This document shows positions 36,111-47,179 of a DNA stretch of 64,000 nt, piece after piece. The notes beneath the pieces were generated by a model. That model saw only the letters and a list, made by a program, of their open reading frames with translations. It was not told where the DNA came from and made no database searches. The stretch is taken from the NCBI RefSeq assembly GCF_025860055.1, contig NC_068283.1, positions 25,662,983 through 25,726,982 of the forward strand, in the 5' to 3' direction. Both the position numbers and the translations under genes were made by a program. The DNA is from Xyrauchen texanus (taxonomy: Eukaryota > Chordata > Actinopteri > Cypriniformes > Catostomidae). Numbering within the stretch: the stretch's first letter is position 1; each line of letters begins with the position of its first letter.

Positions 36111-36739
36111 ATTGGAGTAAAATCAAAAGATCAGAAAATGACTAAACATTTTCAAGGAATTCACGGTGTCAGACAGCAATATAATCTAAGGTTGTTTACA
36201 ACAAGGAAGACCCAAGGCCTGTTGAACAAAGCCAGTTTTTGTGGCTCCCCAGGTAAGTTTGAATTTACTTTGAGCAAACTCTGTTTTTCAGTCTCAAAAA
36301 GTCTGTTTTTACCAGTGTATATCATCATAGCAATTTACGCTGCATGGCTAACCTACTCCAGAGCAGGTTTTTTCTGGATTAAAGATTGCAAACAGACACT
36401 GATCCAACCAACTGTGAGTAAAGTGACATCTTTGATGCAATAAAGTCACTTCCCCAGTATCTCTCACTTTAAATTAATGTGCAATTTACAGAGAAATGTA
36501 CAATATATGTTTAATTTATTAAAATGTATATATTATGATATAATATCTTAGACCTATTTATTAAGATATTATAAGATGAGAGAGTCGCATGGTGCCATGT
36601 GAGGGTCGGACATGTGAACGGCAAGCTCTGCACACTTTGCTAGTATTTGATACTTTTTGAGTCATAAACTGGTTTGATTCTATACCATGTTCCATGACTG
36701 TTCTATGAAGACAATATTTCAAAGAAGTAAAAATCCTCA

Positions 36740-38395
36740 GGCTCTAGAGACATTAAAAGACACTTGTGTGCTCAAGCTGATACCCCAGACAGGGCTGCAG
36801 ACCAGGGACTCAATTTAGACGGTGCTGAGGGAGACAGACCCCAATTAAATCTGGTCAAATTTCGGAGAGAAAGATCTTGTGTTACGCAAGGTGAGGAGCA
36901 AAGGAAGGCTTCTTGGAAGAACCACAGCCTTTTCTTGATCCCAGACTTTGCAAATTCGACAAGAGAAAAACATGATCAATTCAAGGAATGCAAGAAACTC
37001 TTACATCAACGGGAGGTTGCTGTTGGACTGATGTTCCCGGCCAAATTGAGAATAGATACTATTACATGCCCACAGCAAGCAATGTCCTTCATAAAGTCAA
37101 TGGAATAAGTAAGTTATTGTGTGATACTGTCTCTACAGCCGAGTGGATCTGACTCACTGAACATTCACTTGAATGTCTGAGGAAACTGGGCGCCTTCTTT
37201 GTTCCTTTTTTTTGTTGGTTCCGCCTTGTGGAGTAACACTCCTTCTGGACAGTTTGTTGATGAATCTGCACGTTGTTTGTGCTTACGCCTCCTATTGGTT
37301 GGAGTTTGTTCTGTGGAATATTTCTTGCAAAACATTGGAGTGATTAGGGAATTTTTTTGCACTCATTAAACATCTAATTGGACCTGATTCACTGAACATT
37401 TAATTGACTGTCCAAGGAAACTGGGCACCTTTTTTGTTTCTTTTTGTGTTGGTTCCGCCTAGTGGCTGGAGTTTGTTTTATAGATTATTTTCTGTTGTGT
37501 AATTCTGTCTCACAAAATTTGTACAGAAGGACTTGACTTGAGCAATTCAATGGCAATTCAAAGTTGTCACGGGGGCTCTTGTAGGCATACATGGACTGTT
37601 TGAGTTTAGTTTGATGGATGCCGGTTGGCGCTGTTATGTGCACATTTTTCTTTTTACTGTTTGTTTGGTTTGGGGGGAAAGTTCGGGGTTTGATTGTTGC
37701 ACTAATGTTGGAATGTGGTCTTTATAATTGTTTTTGACACACAGTCTATTTTTCAAATGTTAATATGAGTGGATTGTCTCTCCACGTGGAATGTGAATGG
37801 GTTGGGGCACCCCATAAAAAGAAGTAAGGTTATTTATTTTCTTAAACATAAGAAATATGATATTGTGTTTCTTCGAAAAACACATCTTTCCCAGCAGGAA
37901 GCTGAAAAATTTGGGAAGATATGGGGTGGACATGTCTTCTTTAGTGCTGGCTCAAGTAAGAGCAGGGGAGTCATTACATTGATAAGTAAACATCTACAAT
38001 TGAAATGTCTCAAACAGATTAATGATAAATTAGGAAGAGCCATTATTGTTTTAGGAGAAATTCAGGGGCAAAGGTTGATTTCGGCTAATATTTATGCACC
38101 AAACATTGTGGCGACTATACATTTTTTAATCGGTCCAGAAGATTTATTCGAGATTTATTCTATTGTTATTTATTATATCTAGGTCCCTCATTTCATCTGT
38201 TTGTGCCTTTTATTTTGCATAAAAGATTATACAGAATCATTGAAGAATGAAAAGCTTCCGCCAACCATGACACAAGCCCAGATCAGTCTGATATTTAGAA
38301 AGGGCAAAGATCCAAGCGAGTGTAAGAGTTACCATCCAATTTCCCTGATCCAGCTTGATGTTAAAATATTGTCAAAAATTCTGGCTAACTGATTA
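36740..38395 (+). mobile_element. L1-type LINE, deleted (ORF1 end, endonuclease, RT scrap)
   Basis: The frame 36764-37108 ends with FANSTREKHDQFKECKKLL and a PAKLRIDT-like segment, the C-terminal domain of L1 ORF1 proteins. 37769-38182 begins CLSTWNVNGLGHPIKRSK and contains SKSRGVITLISKHL, the start of an L1 apurinic endonuclease. 38270-38392 is an RT piece (LIFRKGKDPSECKSYHPISL). Much of ORF2 is deleted. It lies within intron 1 of ferritin psi-A. Confidence 0.85.
37145..37475. repeat. Imperfect direct repeat, about 95 bp, two copies
   Basis: 37145-37240 and 37380-37470 share GAGGAAACTGGGCGCC / AAGGAAACTGGGCACC and GTTGGTTCCGCC. It lies between ORF1 and ORF2 of the L1 element. Confidence 0.7.
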
Positions 38396-38839
38396 AGTAA
38401 AGTTATGACATCTATTATACATACATATATATATATATATCCAGTGTGCGACCGCCTTTACGATCGACCAGTCGATCTCAATCGACGTAATGAGCACCCC
38501 TGCTGTAGAGTATCTCACCTGATGGTCATGTCTAGAAGGAATCCCTCTTTTTGTCTTATACATGGTGTCTGAAGTCATACAGCAACGATGAGCGATAGTA
38601 AAAGATTATTTTAAACTGTCTGTTTTGATAAATAGTCATTCTTGATGACCAATTCAAGCTTTAAAATAAATATTTCACATAATAAATTTGATAACATCAC
38701 CTCTATGTGTGCTACTGTCTGTCATGAGATATTGTAAGTACATTAATCAGCGTTGGCAATAGGAGTCCGACTGGGTGGTCTAGTGATAACCATTTCGCCT
38801 GGTGCATAAGAGGTTAACCATTAGACGACCAGGTGTAAG

Positions 38840-39535
38840 ATCGGTGATTATCCGGTGGTGCATCAGCAAGGCTGGAATCAGGCAGATTCGTCTTTGTAAA
38901 GGATGCATGACTCAAGCCACGTACAAGGTTATCCTGGAAGAAAACGTACTTCCTTCTGCTCTGACATTGTCCCCCAACTCTGAGGATTGGTTATCCAGCA
39001 GGAAAATGCTCTATGCCACACAGCCAAGTCAACCAAGGTGTGAATGGAGGACCACCAGATCAAGATTCTGTCATGGCCAGCCCAATCTCCAGACCTGAAC
39101 CCCATTGAAAACCTCTGGAATTTGATCAAGAGGAAGATAGATGGCCACAAGCCATCAAACAAAGCCAAACTGCTTGAATTCGTGTACCAGTCACCCAACA
39201 GCAATGTGAAAGACAAGTAGAGACCACACCAAGACGCATGAAAGCTTTGATTGTAAATCAGGGTTATTTACCAAATATTGATTTCTGAACTCTTCCTAAG
39301 TTAAAACATTACTATTGTGGATATAAGTGGATCTTGTTTTCTTTGCATTATTTGAGGTCTGAAAACACTGCATCTTTTGTGTTATTTTGACCAGTTGTCA
39401 TTTTTTACAAATAATTGCTATAAATGACAATATTTTTATTTGGAATTTGGGAGAAATGTCAGTATAGAATAAAACAAAAATGTTAATTTTACTCAAACCA
39501 TGCCTATATCCAGAGAAATGACAATATTCTGAATG
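38840..39535 (+). mobile_element. Tc1-like transposon, 3' half, decayed
   Basis: Plus-strand transposase C-terminal part: SKAGIRQIRLCKGCMTQATY and VILEENVLPSAL (about 38865-38955), then SPDLNPIENLWNLIKRK (about 39095-39140). The residue at the second catalytic Asp position appears changed (CAGGAAAATGC, Glu). The right end near 39480-39535 matches a common fish Tc1 3' UTR. The N-terminal half is absent. Confidence 0.75.
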
Positions 39536-39727
39536 TATAATGTAAACAGTAAAAAATAAATTATACATAAAAACACAATCTATGCTAAAGAGTGGAATAC
39601 ATTAAATGTGCACATCTAATGGAGTCATTGGGGGCGGAGTCCCCTAAGATCGAAATCCTAGAATCGGCCTTGTATACAACCATACCTTAGAATTTTAGTT
39701 TGGAAAAATTATGTAAGAAAGAGGTAC

Positions 39728-39945
39728 TTGCCATTGAAATGTAGGTGTAACCGAACAGCTCTACATTTCACCATTTTGTTGATCAAAGCATCGCAGTCGC
39801 GGTCGTAGTTCTGGTGAATCTGAAAATCCATTTTGCCGGATTTACAAGGTTTATTATCAAAACGTACAAAATAAATATAAGATGAGTAAAAACCTCCTGA
39901 TGTCTTCCCAAAGCCGGGTGAGAAATTACAGTGTGTGTGTCTTAT
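39728..39945 (-). pseudogene. Ferritin relic psi-A, exon 1, 5' UTR and half promoter
   Basis: Minus-strand ATG near 39833 starts MDFQIHQNYDRDCDALINKM, nearly the intact ferritin start (MDSQIRQNYDRDCEALINKM). Indels after the KMV segment shift the frame before the ferroxidase Glu/Tyr. The 5' UTR matches the intact genes but the block carrying the IRE is deleted: sequence runs from GATGAGTAAAA straight to ACCTCCTGATGTC (about 39880-39905). The TATA region CTTATATATA (39941-39950) is cut by the insertion that follows. Confidence 0.9.
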
Positions 39946-41650
39946 ATATATCAGTAAAGTAAGAAGTTTACATTAAAGTCATTAAAACTAATTTCTTAAC
40001 CAATCCACAGATTTCATATTAGCAAACTATAGTTTTGGCAAGTTGTTTAGGACATCTACTTTGTGCATGACACAAATAATTTTTCCAACAATTGTTTACA
40101 GACAGATTATTTCACTTTTAATTGACTATAGGATTGCCTTTAGGCAATTAGCCAATTAGCTACTGATAGGCTAATTGACTAATTGGAATCTATTGGAGGT
40201 GTACATGTGGATATATTTAAGGCCTTCAAACTCCATGCCTCTTTGCGTGACATCATGGAAAAATCTAAATAAATCAGCCAAGACCTCAGAAAATTTAATT
40301 GTGGGCCTCCACAAGTCTAGTTCATCCTTGGGAGCAATTTCCAAATGCCTGAAGGCACCACGTTCATCTGTACAAACAATAGTACACAAGTATAGAAACC
40401 ACGCAGCCAACATTCCGCTCAGCCAGGAGATGTATTCTGTCTCCTAGAGATGAAAATAGTTTGGTGTGAAGAGTGCAAATCAATCCCAGAACAACAGCAA
40501 AGGACCTTGTGAAGATGCTGGAGGAAACAGGTAGACAAGTATCTATATCCACAGTAAAACAATCCTATATCAACATAACCTGAAAGGCTGCTCAGCAAGG
40601 AAGAAGCCACTGCTCCAAAACTGCCATAAAAAAGCCACTCTACAGTTAGCAAATGCACATGGGGACAAAGATCTAATGACCATCATTATGGTCCCTAATG
40701 ACCATCGTTATGTTTGAAGAAAAAAGGATGAAGCTTGCAAGTCGAAGAACACCATCCCAACTGTAAAGTATGGGGGTGGCAGGCAGTATCAAGTTGTGGG
40801 GGTGCTTTGCTGTAGGAGGTTCTGTTGCACTTCACAAAATAGATGGCATCTTGAGCAAGTAAAATTATGTGGATATTGAAGCAACATCTCAAGACATCAG
40901 CCAGAGAGTTAAAGCTCTGTCGCAAATAGGACTTCCAAATGGACAATGACCCCAAGCATTCCTCCCAAGTTGTAGCAAAATGTCTTAAAGACAACAAAGT
41001 CAAGGTATTGGAGTGGCCATTACAAAGCCCTGACCTCAATCCAATAGAACATTTGTGCGCAGAACTAATGCCAAGTTACACCAGTTCTGTCTGGAGGAAT
41101 GGGTCAAAATTCCAGCAACTTATTGTGAGAAGCTTGTGAAAAGCTACCCAAAACGTTTGACCCAAGTTAAAAAATGTAAAGGCAATGCTGCCAAATACTA
41201 ACATATTTTATGTAAACATCTGACCCACTGGGAATGTGATGAAAGAAATAAAAGCTGAAATAAATAATTCTCTACTATTATTCTGACATTTCACATTCTT
41301 AAAATAAAGTAATGATCCTAACTTACCGAAGACAGGGAATGTTTTCTACGATTAAAGGGTAACTAAACCCTAAACCAACTTTTTTTAGTTAATGATCTGT
41401 AAGAATGGGGCTTTATTAGTACTGGTCACTGATTCAAGTAATTTTTTTGACATTTGTGTATAAAGTGTTTTAATTCTACAATAGATGGTGTAAAAACGTC
41501 TGAGTGCTGCTCTCTTCAGGTTGAACGGTGGCTACTGCAGTTGAATTTTCCTATTGGCTGTTTGCGGTACTTCGTGACGTAAGCGGTGACAGCTGACGTA
41601 AGCAGGTTCCAGCTCACCACGCCCTTGGTACGAGCTACCACGCCCATGGC

Positions 41651-41658
41651 AGTATAAA
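41651..41658 (+). promoter_or_regulatory. TATA box of the THAP transcription unit
   Basis: GTATAAAAACC at about 41650-41661 lies roughly 270 bp upstream of the THAP exon in the same orientation, inside the TTAA-flanked element. Confidence 0.5.
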
Positions 41659-41924
41659 AACCATCTCGTTTCGTCAAAACCACTGTAGCGAGTCAGGAGT
41701 TGGAATTGCGAGTATTGAAAATGATCAGGATTGAGTATTTTAGCATCTATTTAGCGTAGCATTTATATAGTTATTTAGATTATTTTGTGTAGCCTAGGTA
41801 GTTAATTAGCATATTTGTTAGTGTAGTATTGTTAGAAGCATAGTTAGTTAGTAGCATAGTATTGCGTCAGTTAGGATAGCTTCAAGTTAGCGTAGATTAT
41901 CTGTATTTAGTACAGTGGTCAGGA

Positions 41925-42210
41925 TTGTACATAGGTGTAGTGTTGCTGGTAGCAACAGCACTGCTGGACTGTATTGCTTTCCATATAGACTTGGAAATTA
42001 GGCGCCAGTGGTTGCATGTCCTTGGGCTGGAAGACCGCGAGTTCCCGCCTAGAACTGGAGGAGTGAGCAAACTGCATTTTACGCGGGATTGCTTCTCCAA
42101 CGCAATGGAGGTGGAAATGGGCTTCTCCAAACAGCTCGCGCTGAAAAGCGACGCAGTGCCAAACGCTGCTCTTCCTGCATGGACTCCACCACCGCAGCGG
42201 CGTCTTGAGG
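41925..42210 (+). pseudogene. THAP-domain exon (DNA-binding zinc finger), decayed
   Basis: The plus-strand frame contains IDLEIRRQWLHVLGLEDREF, then SKLHFTRDCFSN and LKSDAVPNAALP, the second half of a C2CH THAP zinc finger (W, then HF, then the P of the AVP box). The cysteine usually found just before the HF motif is missing (GGVSKLHF) and the N-terminal CxxxC is not clear, so zinc binding is probably lost. A donor-like GAGGTGAGTG ends the exon at about 42208. Confidence 0.7.
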
Positions 42211-42419
42211 TGAGTGATCATATATATTTGAATCACAATTTATGGTTAGGCTAAAGTTAATCCTCTGGGGTCGACAAACGCATTTTGCTGGATTTTTTCA
42301 CATAGCGGCAAAATATGAATATGCCTACAGAGCGCGCGCTATTGACATCAACTCGATAAAACTCATCAGATTCATGTACATGTCGTCTTGCGACCGTGTG
42401 AGGAATAATAATAACATAA

Positions 42420-42532
42420 TAGTAATACAATTCACCCTCCTCCACTTCAGGTGAAGGTGGGGGAGAAAAGTCCTCGACTTCAAAAGACCGCTCCGTGGCA
42501 AAGCTACTTGTGTCACTCCAGTCACTCTCCAT
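42420..42532 (-). pseudogene. Acidic N-terminal exon on the opposite strand of the THAP element
   Basis: Minus-strand ATG at 42532 opens MESDWSDTSSFATERSFEV then a DFSPPPSPEVEEGE segment, after which a GGTGAAT donor-like site precedes AT-rich sequence. The strongly acidic, serine-rich start looks like real coding sequence; I do not recognise the product with certainty. Confidence 0.4.
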
Positions 42533-42779
42533 TTTAGAGTCTGACAGCAGCTGTCACTACGGGTCTCAGGTGCACGCCCCCCCGCTCAGCCCTGCACTCG
42601 GTTCGTCCCCTCTATCCCCGCTGGGGTCTGCCCACTTTTCCAGCATTTTTCAAATATTGCTAGTGGGTGGAGTCAGACTCTGAGCAGGGGTTTAGTTACC
42701 CTTTAAATGTCAGGACTTGTGAAAAACTGAGTTTAAATATTTTTGGCTAAGATGTATGTAAACTTCTGACTTCAACAGT

Positions 42780-44086
42780 ACGCTCAAAATATGATGCATA
42801 AGTGGAACAAAAAATTGGCCATTCAAAAAAAAAGAAAAAAAGAAACAGTCCATTGTGTCCATTTATTAAGACAAGATCAGATCAAATTTCATGGATTAGT
42901 GCCAGGGCGCAAGTTTTGGCTTGAAAGTTGGCAGGGACATAAGAGCAAGGATAATATAATAAATGCTAGAGAAAGTCAATCTGTTAATATTGGCAAAATA
43001 ACATTATTACCTCATATAAGAAGTCTCGTTTCTTAATTCTATATCCTACCATATTAAATATTAGCCTTAACAATTTCTAAAGAATAAACAAATTAAGAAG
43101 TGACCACGAGGGCTGCACGGTTAGGAGGAAAATTGTGGTATGAAGTAGTGGTTCTAGATTGTATGGCGTCCTGGGCGAAACCCAATGCTCTTATCCACTG
43201 TGCAAAATATAAAATTTATTGGCAGTTATACGAGCATCATAAAAACCTGCACCTTTGACACACTCGTTCAAATTTTAAGGTGTCTTCCTCAAGAGGGCGC
43301 TTACCGGTCGCAAAAGCAGAACCCTCCAATGGGCTGCATGCAAAACTCAGACATTTTGTACACGAAAAGTATGCTCGTTTAATTCTAATAATTTCAAGGA
43401 TTTGACGTAAATACCAATGGAAATCCGCCCGCATAATCTCCTGAAAATTATATAAAAAATAAATTCATTCATTTTACAAACCACTGTGATTGGTGCATCA
43501 TCAACAGCGCAGATAAAAGTAACAGGTGCCACGTAACAACACTGTTTACGCGCCACTTCAGAAGAGGCAGAACAATCATTTACACATTAATCATTATACT
43601 AAGGACATTTAACAGTTGTTAAAATGAAATTTGATTTATGTAAAATTATGTTTGTCACCTCTAAGATTGCATTACAATATTCAAGGTGTTCCAGGATGCA
43701 ACAGAAGTCCTTGTGGTATGGCAAATGTGACAATTTTGTTATTCAGCTGTGGAGCTCCATTTTCAATTGTCTTTATATAGGGGAGATTGTGTGATGTGTC
43801 ACACTTTTTACAGTTTGTTTTTGCGAGTCAGATTCTGTATAGGCACATAACTTAAAGTCTTGGCTGAAAGCTATCTTAACTTTCCCCTGTCATTGTCCAG
43901 AAATGAAAAATGTAATGATTTGAAAACTTGTTGATTTATGTTTTTTGACAACTAGTCACTATAATGGGCATTAAAGAGATAAAGCCCTTGAGAACAATTC
44001 CTCATGTGATCACCAGCCCCAGTGAATTAATCAGGTGACAATGACAAAGTATTTTTGTACCAGTACATGAACCCTCAGTCTGATTT
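42780..44086. other. Upstream flank of ferritin psi-A, no gene recognised
   Basis: The first bases, CGCTCAAAATATGATG, continue the ferritin promoter interrupted by the Sleeping Beauty-type element (intact genes: CGCTCAAAACATGATG). GTAGTGGTTCTAGATTG near 43145 resembles an hAT end. No exon supported. Confidence 0.5.
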
Positions 44087-44087
44087 A

Positions 44088-45617
44088 CGGAGTGGCCAAA
44101 AATATTTTGTGTTTCACAAAGTTTTCTGCTGCAGTTGTTGTGGTGTTTATTAACATTGTTTATAGATTATTGTGCAGAGTGATCAGATGTATTTTAGATA
44201 ATTGCAAAAAGCTTAATTGGCCAAAATAATTAACTTTATCACAAACACCCAAATTTCACAGTTTTTTGGCCCTGGCACAAAATGACCAGCTGACATAATT
44301 TCACTAATCATATCAACAGCACCTGGGAAAGTGTGAATGAGTACTAGTCAGGTGAAATCACTCTATCATCCTGATTGGATTATAAGAGCTGACTGATTGC
44401 TATAAAAGGAGAGATGAGGTGCTTCCAATCATTGTGTTCTTGTTAGCAATAGTTACCTCTAAAGAAAGACATGCAGCCATCATCGCGTTGCATAAAAATG
44501 GCCTCACATGCAAGGAAATTGCTGCAAAGAATATTGCACCTGAAAGAACTGTTTACCGGATCATCAAGAACTTCAAGGAGAGAGGTTCAACTGCATTGAA
44601 GAAGGCTTCAGGACGCCTCAGAGTGTCCAGCAAGCACTAGGACCATCTCCTCATGAGGAGTCAGCTACGGAATCATGTCACCACCAGTACAGATCTTGCT
44701 TATTGAGCAGCAGGTTGGTGTAAGTGCATCTGCATGCACAGTGAGACAATTTTGGACAATAGCCTGGTGTCAAGAAGGACAGCAAAGAAGCCACTTCTCT
44801 CCAAGAAAAACATCAACGATAGACTGAAAAAGATTGGACAGCAGAAGACTGGTGCAAAGTTATTTTCTCTGATGAAACCCCCTTCCGACTGTTTGGGACA
44901 TCTGGAAAATTGATAGTTCGGAGAAGAAAAGGTGAACGCTACCATGAGTCCTGTGTCGTGCCAACAGTGAAGCATCCTGAGATCATCCATGTGTGGGGTT
45001 GCTTTTCATCCGAGGGAGTGGGCTGTCTCACAATTCTACCCAAAATTACTGCCATGAATAAAGAATGGTATCAAAACATCCTGCAAGAGCAACTTCTCCC
45101 AACAATCCAGGAGCAATTTGGTGATGATCCGTGCATTTTCCAGCATGATGGAGCACCATGTCACAAGGCAAGAGTAATAATGAAGTGGCTCGGACATCAT
45201 TACATTGAAATTTTGGATCTGTGGCCAGGCAACTCCCCGGATCTTAATCCCATAGAGAACCTGTGGTCAATCCTCAAAAGGCGAGTGGACAAGCAGAATC
45301 CCACAAATTGTGATCAACTGTGAGCACTAATAAGGCGAGAATGGATCGCCATCAGTCAGGATTTGGCCCAGAATCTGATATCCAGCATGCCAGAGCGAAT
45401 TGCAGAGGTTATGAAGAACAAGGGTCAACACTGTAAATTGACTATTTGCATATAATTAATGTTTTTGCCAATTAAAGCCAAAAAACTAATGAAATACTTA
45501 TCATCATTTTACAGTATACCTTAGAAACATGTGAAAAAAATGATCTATAAATACTGAAGGAGCAAACTTTGCAAAACACGAAATGTATTTCAATGCCAAT
45601 ACTTTTGGCCACGGCTG
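44088..45617 (+). mobile_element. Tc1/mariner transposon, 1530 bp, DD35E spacing
   Basis: TA at 44086-44087 and 45618-45619. Ends CGGAGTGGCCAAAAAT and rc CAGCCGTGGCCAAAAG are imperfect inverted repeats. The plus-strand transposase has an HTH (RHAAIIALHKNGLTCKEIA, about 44470) and a DDE part: WGCFSSEG, FQHDGAPCHKA, SPDLNPIENLW. I count 35 residues between Asp (HDG) and Glu (PIEN). Stops at 44638 and 45321 and frameshifts between show it is dead. It separates the TGACTCAGCA motif from psi-A. Confidence 0.92.
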
Positions 45618-45648
45618 TATAATTACCAGACCCAAAATTGAGTTGCTG

Positions 45649-45658
45649 TGACTCAGCA
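45649..45658 (+). promoter_or_regulatory. TGACTCAGCA motif upstream of ferritin psi-A
   Basis: TGACTCAGCA followed by TTTTCTCATT. The same word with similar flanks recurs at 58161 and 63776 upstream of the intact ferritins. Matches antioxidant-response/Maf-NF-E2-type consensus. Confidence 0.6.
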
Positions 45659-45659
45659 T

Positions 45660-46619
45660 TTTCTCATTAATTTCATATGAATATATGAGGGCATTTGTAC
45701 TTGCAGCTTATTTGCAACATATTGGGGTCTTGGTGTAAAACATTTTAACGTGGCTTTATTTAACCATCAGGGCTGTGTGAAGTAGGGGTGTTGCAGGTTC
45801 TACAGCGCCCCCTGGTGTCGAGATGGTTGTTGTTCTTTCTTTTGTATTTTTAATAAACACATTAAAACATTTTGTATATTTTTTCCTAAAAACTGTATGC
45901 TTGAGGGATAATTTACAACATTTAATAGTGTCATAATTATTTATAAATCATGAGGGCCTTCACCTCAACCCCTGAACAGCAAGCCCGTTTGGACTGTTTT
46001 CACTATTGGAGCATCTAGCCTTGCATGCTAATGCTTTTGGTTTATTATAAGCTGCCATCGAGCAGTTTAATAATAACAGTTGTCGGTACTTCTTAACATC
46101 GCATTGATAGGCTATACTGTTGCTGCAAAAATGTGTGCAGTGTAGTTTGGGCTTTTGAACCTAAAATGTGGATATAGTTGCTGTGCGCAATGGTGTAGTT
46201 ACAAAACTGGCACCCATAGGATTGATATTGTAGCATGTTTAAAGATTATGTGTTAGTGTTCTGAATGCACTGATAATATCATGCACTAATTTCGATTGTG
46301 CCTTTGTGTTGGAATGAGAATAGGAATGCCTGTGGGAAAGCCAATGGGTCAAATCATCTTTCCACGGCCCTGTAAACCATATCAGGCTAATCATATAAAA
46401 TGTATATTTTATCTCCCAAATATTTCCACTTTAAATAAATGTAGTCATAATTCTTTTCACTATATAAAATGTTTGGGTTCACTTTTCTTGAGTAAAGTAT
46501 GTGCTTACAGAAATGTAGCCCCTAGTGGCTAAAACGGGAAGAGTTTTTGAGCGTAAATGCACGTGTGAGCTCCAGTTTCTGGGTGAAATGGCCACAGAGG
46601 GGTGGTAAAAGTGAGTTGT
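45660..46619. other. No gene recognised
   Basis: AT-rich single-copy-looking sequence. No exon or repeat end recognised. Confidence 0.5.
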
Positions 46620-46623
46620 TTAA

Positions 46624-47174
46624 GGAATAGTTCACCCAAAAATTGTAATTGTCTGATCGTTTACTTATCCTCATGCCATTCCCTGATGTGCATGACTTTC
46701 TTTCATCTGTCGAACTCAAATTAAGATTTTAGAATAATATCGCTGCTCTTTTTGTCACAACATTTTAAAGCTCCAAAAATCATATTCAGTGGTTAAATCA
46801 ATATCTTCAAAAGCAATATGATAGGTGTGGGTGAGAAAAAGATTACTTTCACATTGTTTTTCTTGTGTTTTTGGTGATTCACATTCTTCAGGCATACCAC
46901 CCCTATTGGGGGAAAAAAGGACTTAAATATTGATCTGTTTCTCAAACACACCTATCATATCACTTCTGAAGATAAGGATTAAACCACTGGAGTCATATGG
47001 ATTATTTTAATGATGCTTTATGTGGTTTTGTTGAGCATAAAAAAGCTGAAATACAGAGCTGAAATATTCTTCAAAAATCTTTTGTGTTCAGTAGAAGAAA
47101 GAAAGTCATGCACATCTGGGATGGACTAAGGGTGAGTAAACGGGTGAATTTTCATTTTTGGGCGAACTATGCCT
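46624..47174. mobile_element. TTAA-flanked MITE with long inverted repeats (about 551 bp)
   Basis: The left end GGAATAGTTCACCCAAAAAT and right end ATTTTTGGGCGAACTATGCC are inverted repeats flanked by TTAA (46620-46623, 47175-47178). The inverted match continues inward for about 80 bp (GTGCATGACTTTCTTTC / GAAAGAAAGTCATGCAC). This is the very common fish 'TAGTTCACCCAAAAATGA' family. Confidence 0.9.
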
Positions 47175-47179
47175 TTAAG

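Larger units (their letters stand above)
41356..42702 (+). mobile_element. TTAA-flanked THAP-domain transposon fragment (Kolobok-like), 1347 bp
   Basis: Inverted ends AGGGTAACTAAAC... / ...GTTTAGTTACCCT with TTAA at 41352-41355 and 42703-42706. The Sleeping Beauty-type sequence on both sides joins perfectly across one TTAA, proving the target duplication. It contains a TATA box, a THAP exon on the plus strand and an acidic protein start on the minus strand, but no recognisable transposase catalytic domain. From memory, TTAA duplication and THAP proteins are both associated with the Kolobok superfamily; piggyBac is the other TTAA option. Confidence 0.85.
39952..42778 (+). mobile_element. Sleeping Beauty/Tdr1-type Tc1 element, split by another transposon
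   Basis: The left part 39952-41351 has the outer repeat with AGAAGTTTACATTA, then AACTATAGTTTTGGCAAG, CATCTACTTTGTGCATGAC and AATTGTTTACAGACAGATT, matching the Sleeping Beauty-type end. The transposase reads SQDLR, SSLGAISKCLKAPRSSVQT near 40280-40380 and DNDPKHSSQVVAKCL, SPDLNPIEHL near 40945-41055, with stops and frameshifts. The right end 42707-42778 (GAAAAACTGAGTTTAAA, CTTCTGACTTCAACAG) lies beyond an inserted 1347-bp element. It inserted at TA inside the TATA box of ferritin psi-A. Confidence 0.92.

Noticed and set aside
35961..36443. A 160-codon plus-strand frame as a host gene
   Set aside because: It overlaps the antisense of a ferritin exon 2 relic and continues into intron-like sequence.
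41925..42254. A functional host THAP gene
   Set aside because: The exon lies within a TTAA-flanked element with terminal inverted repeats, lacks a zinc-ligand cysteine and has no following exons.
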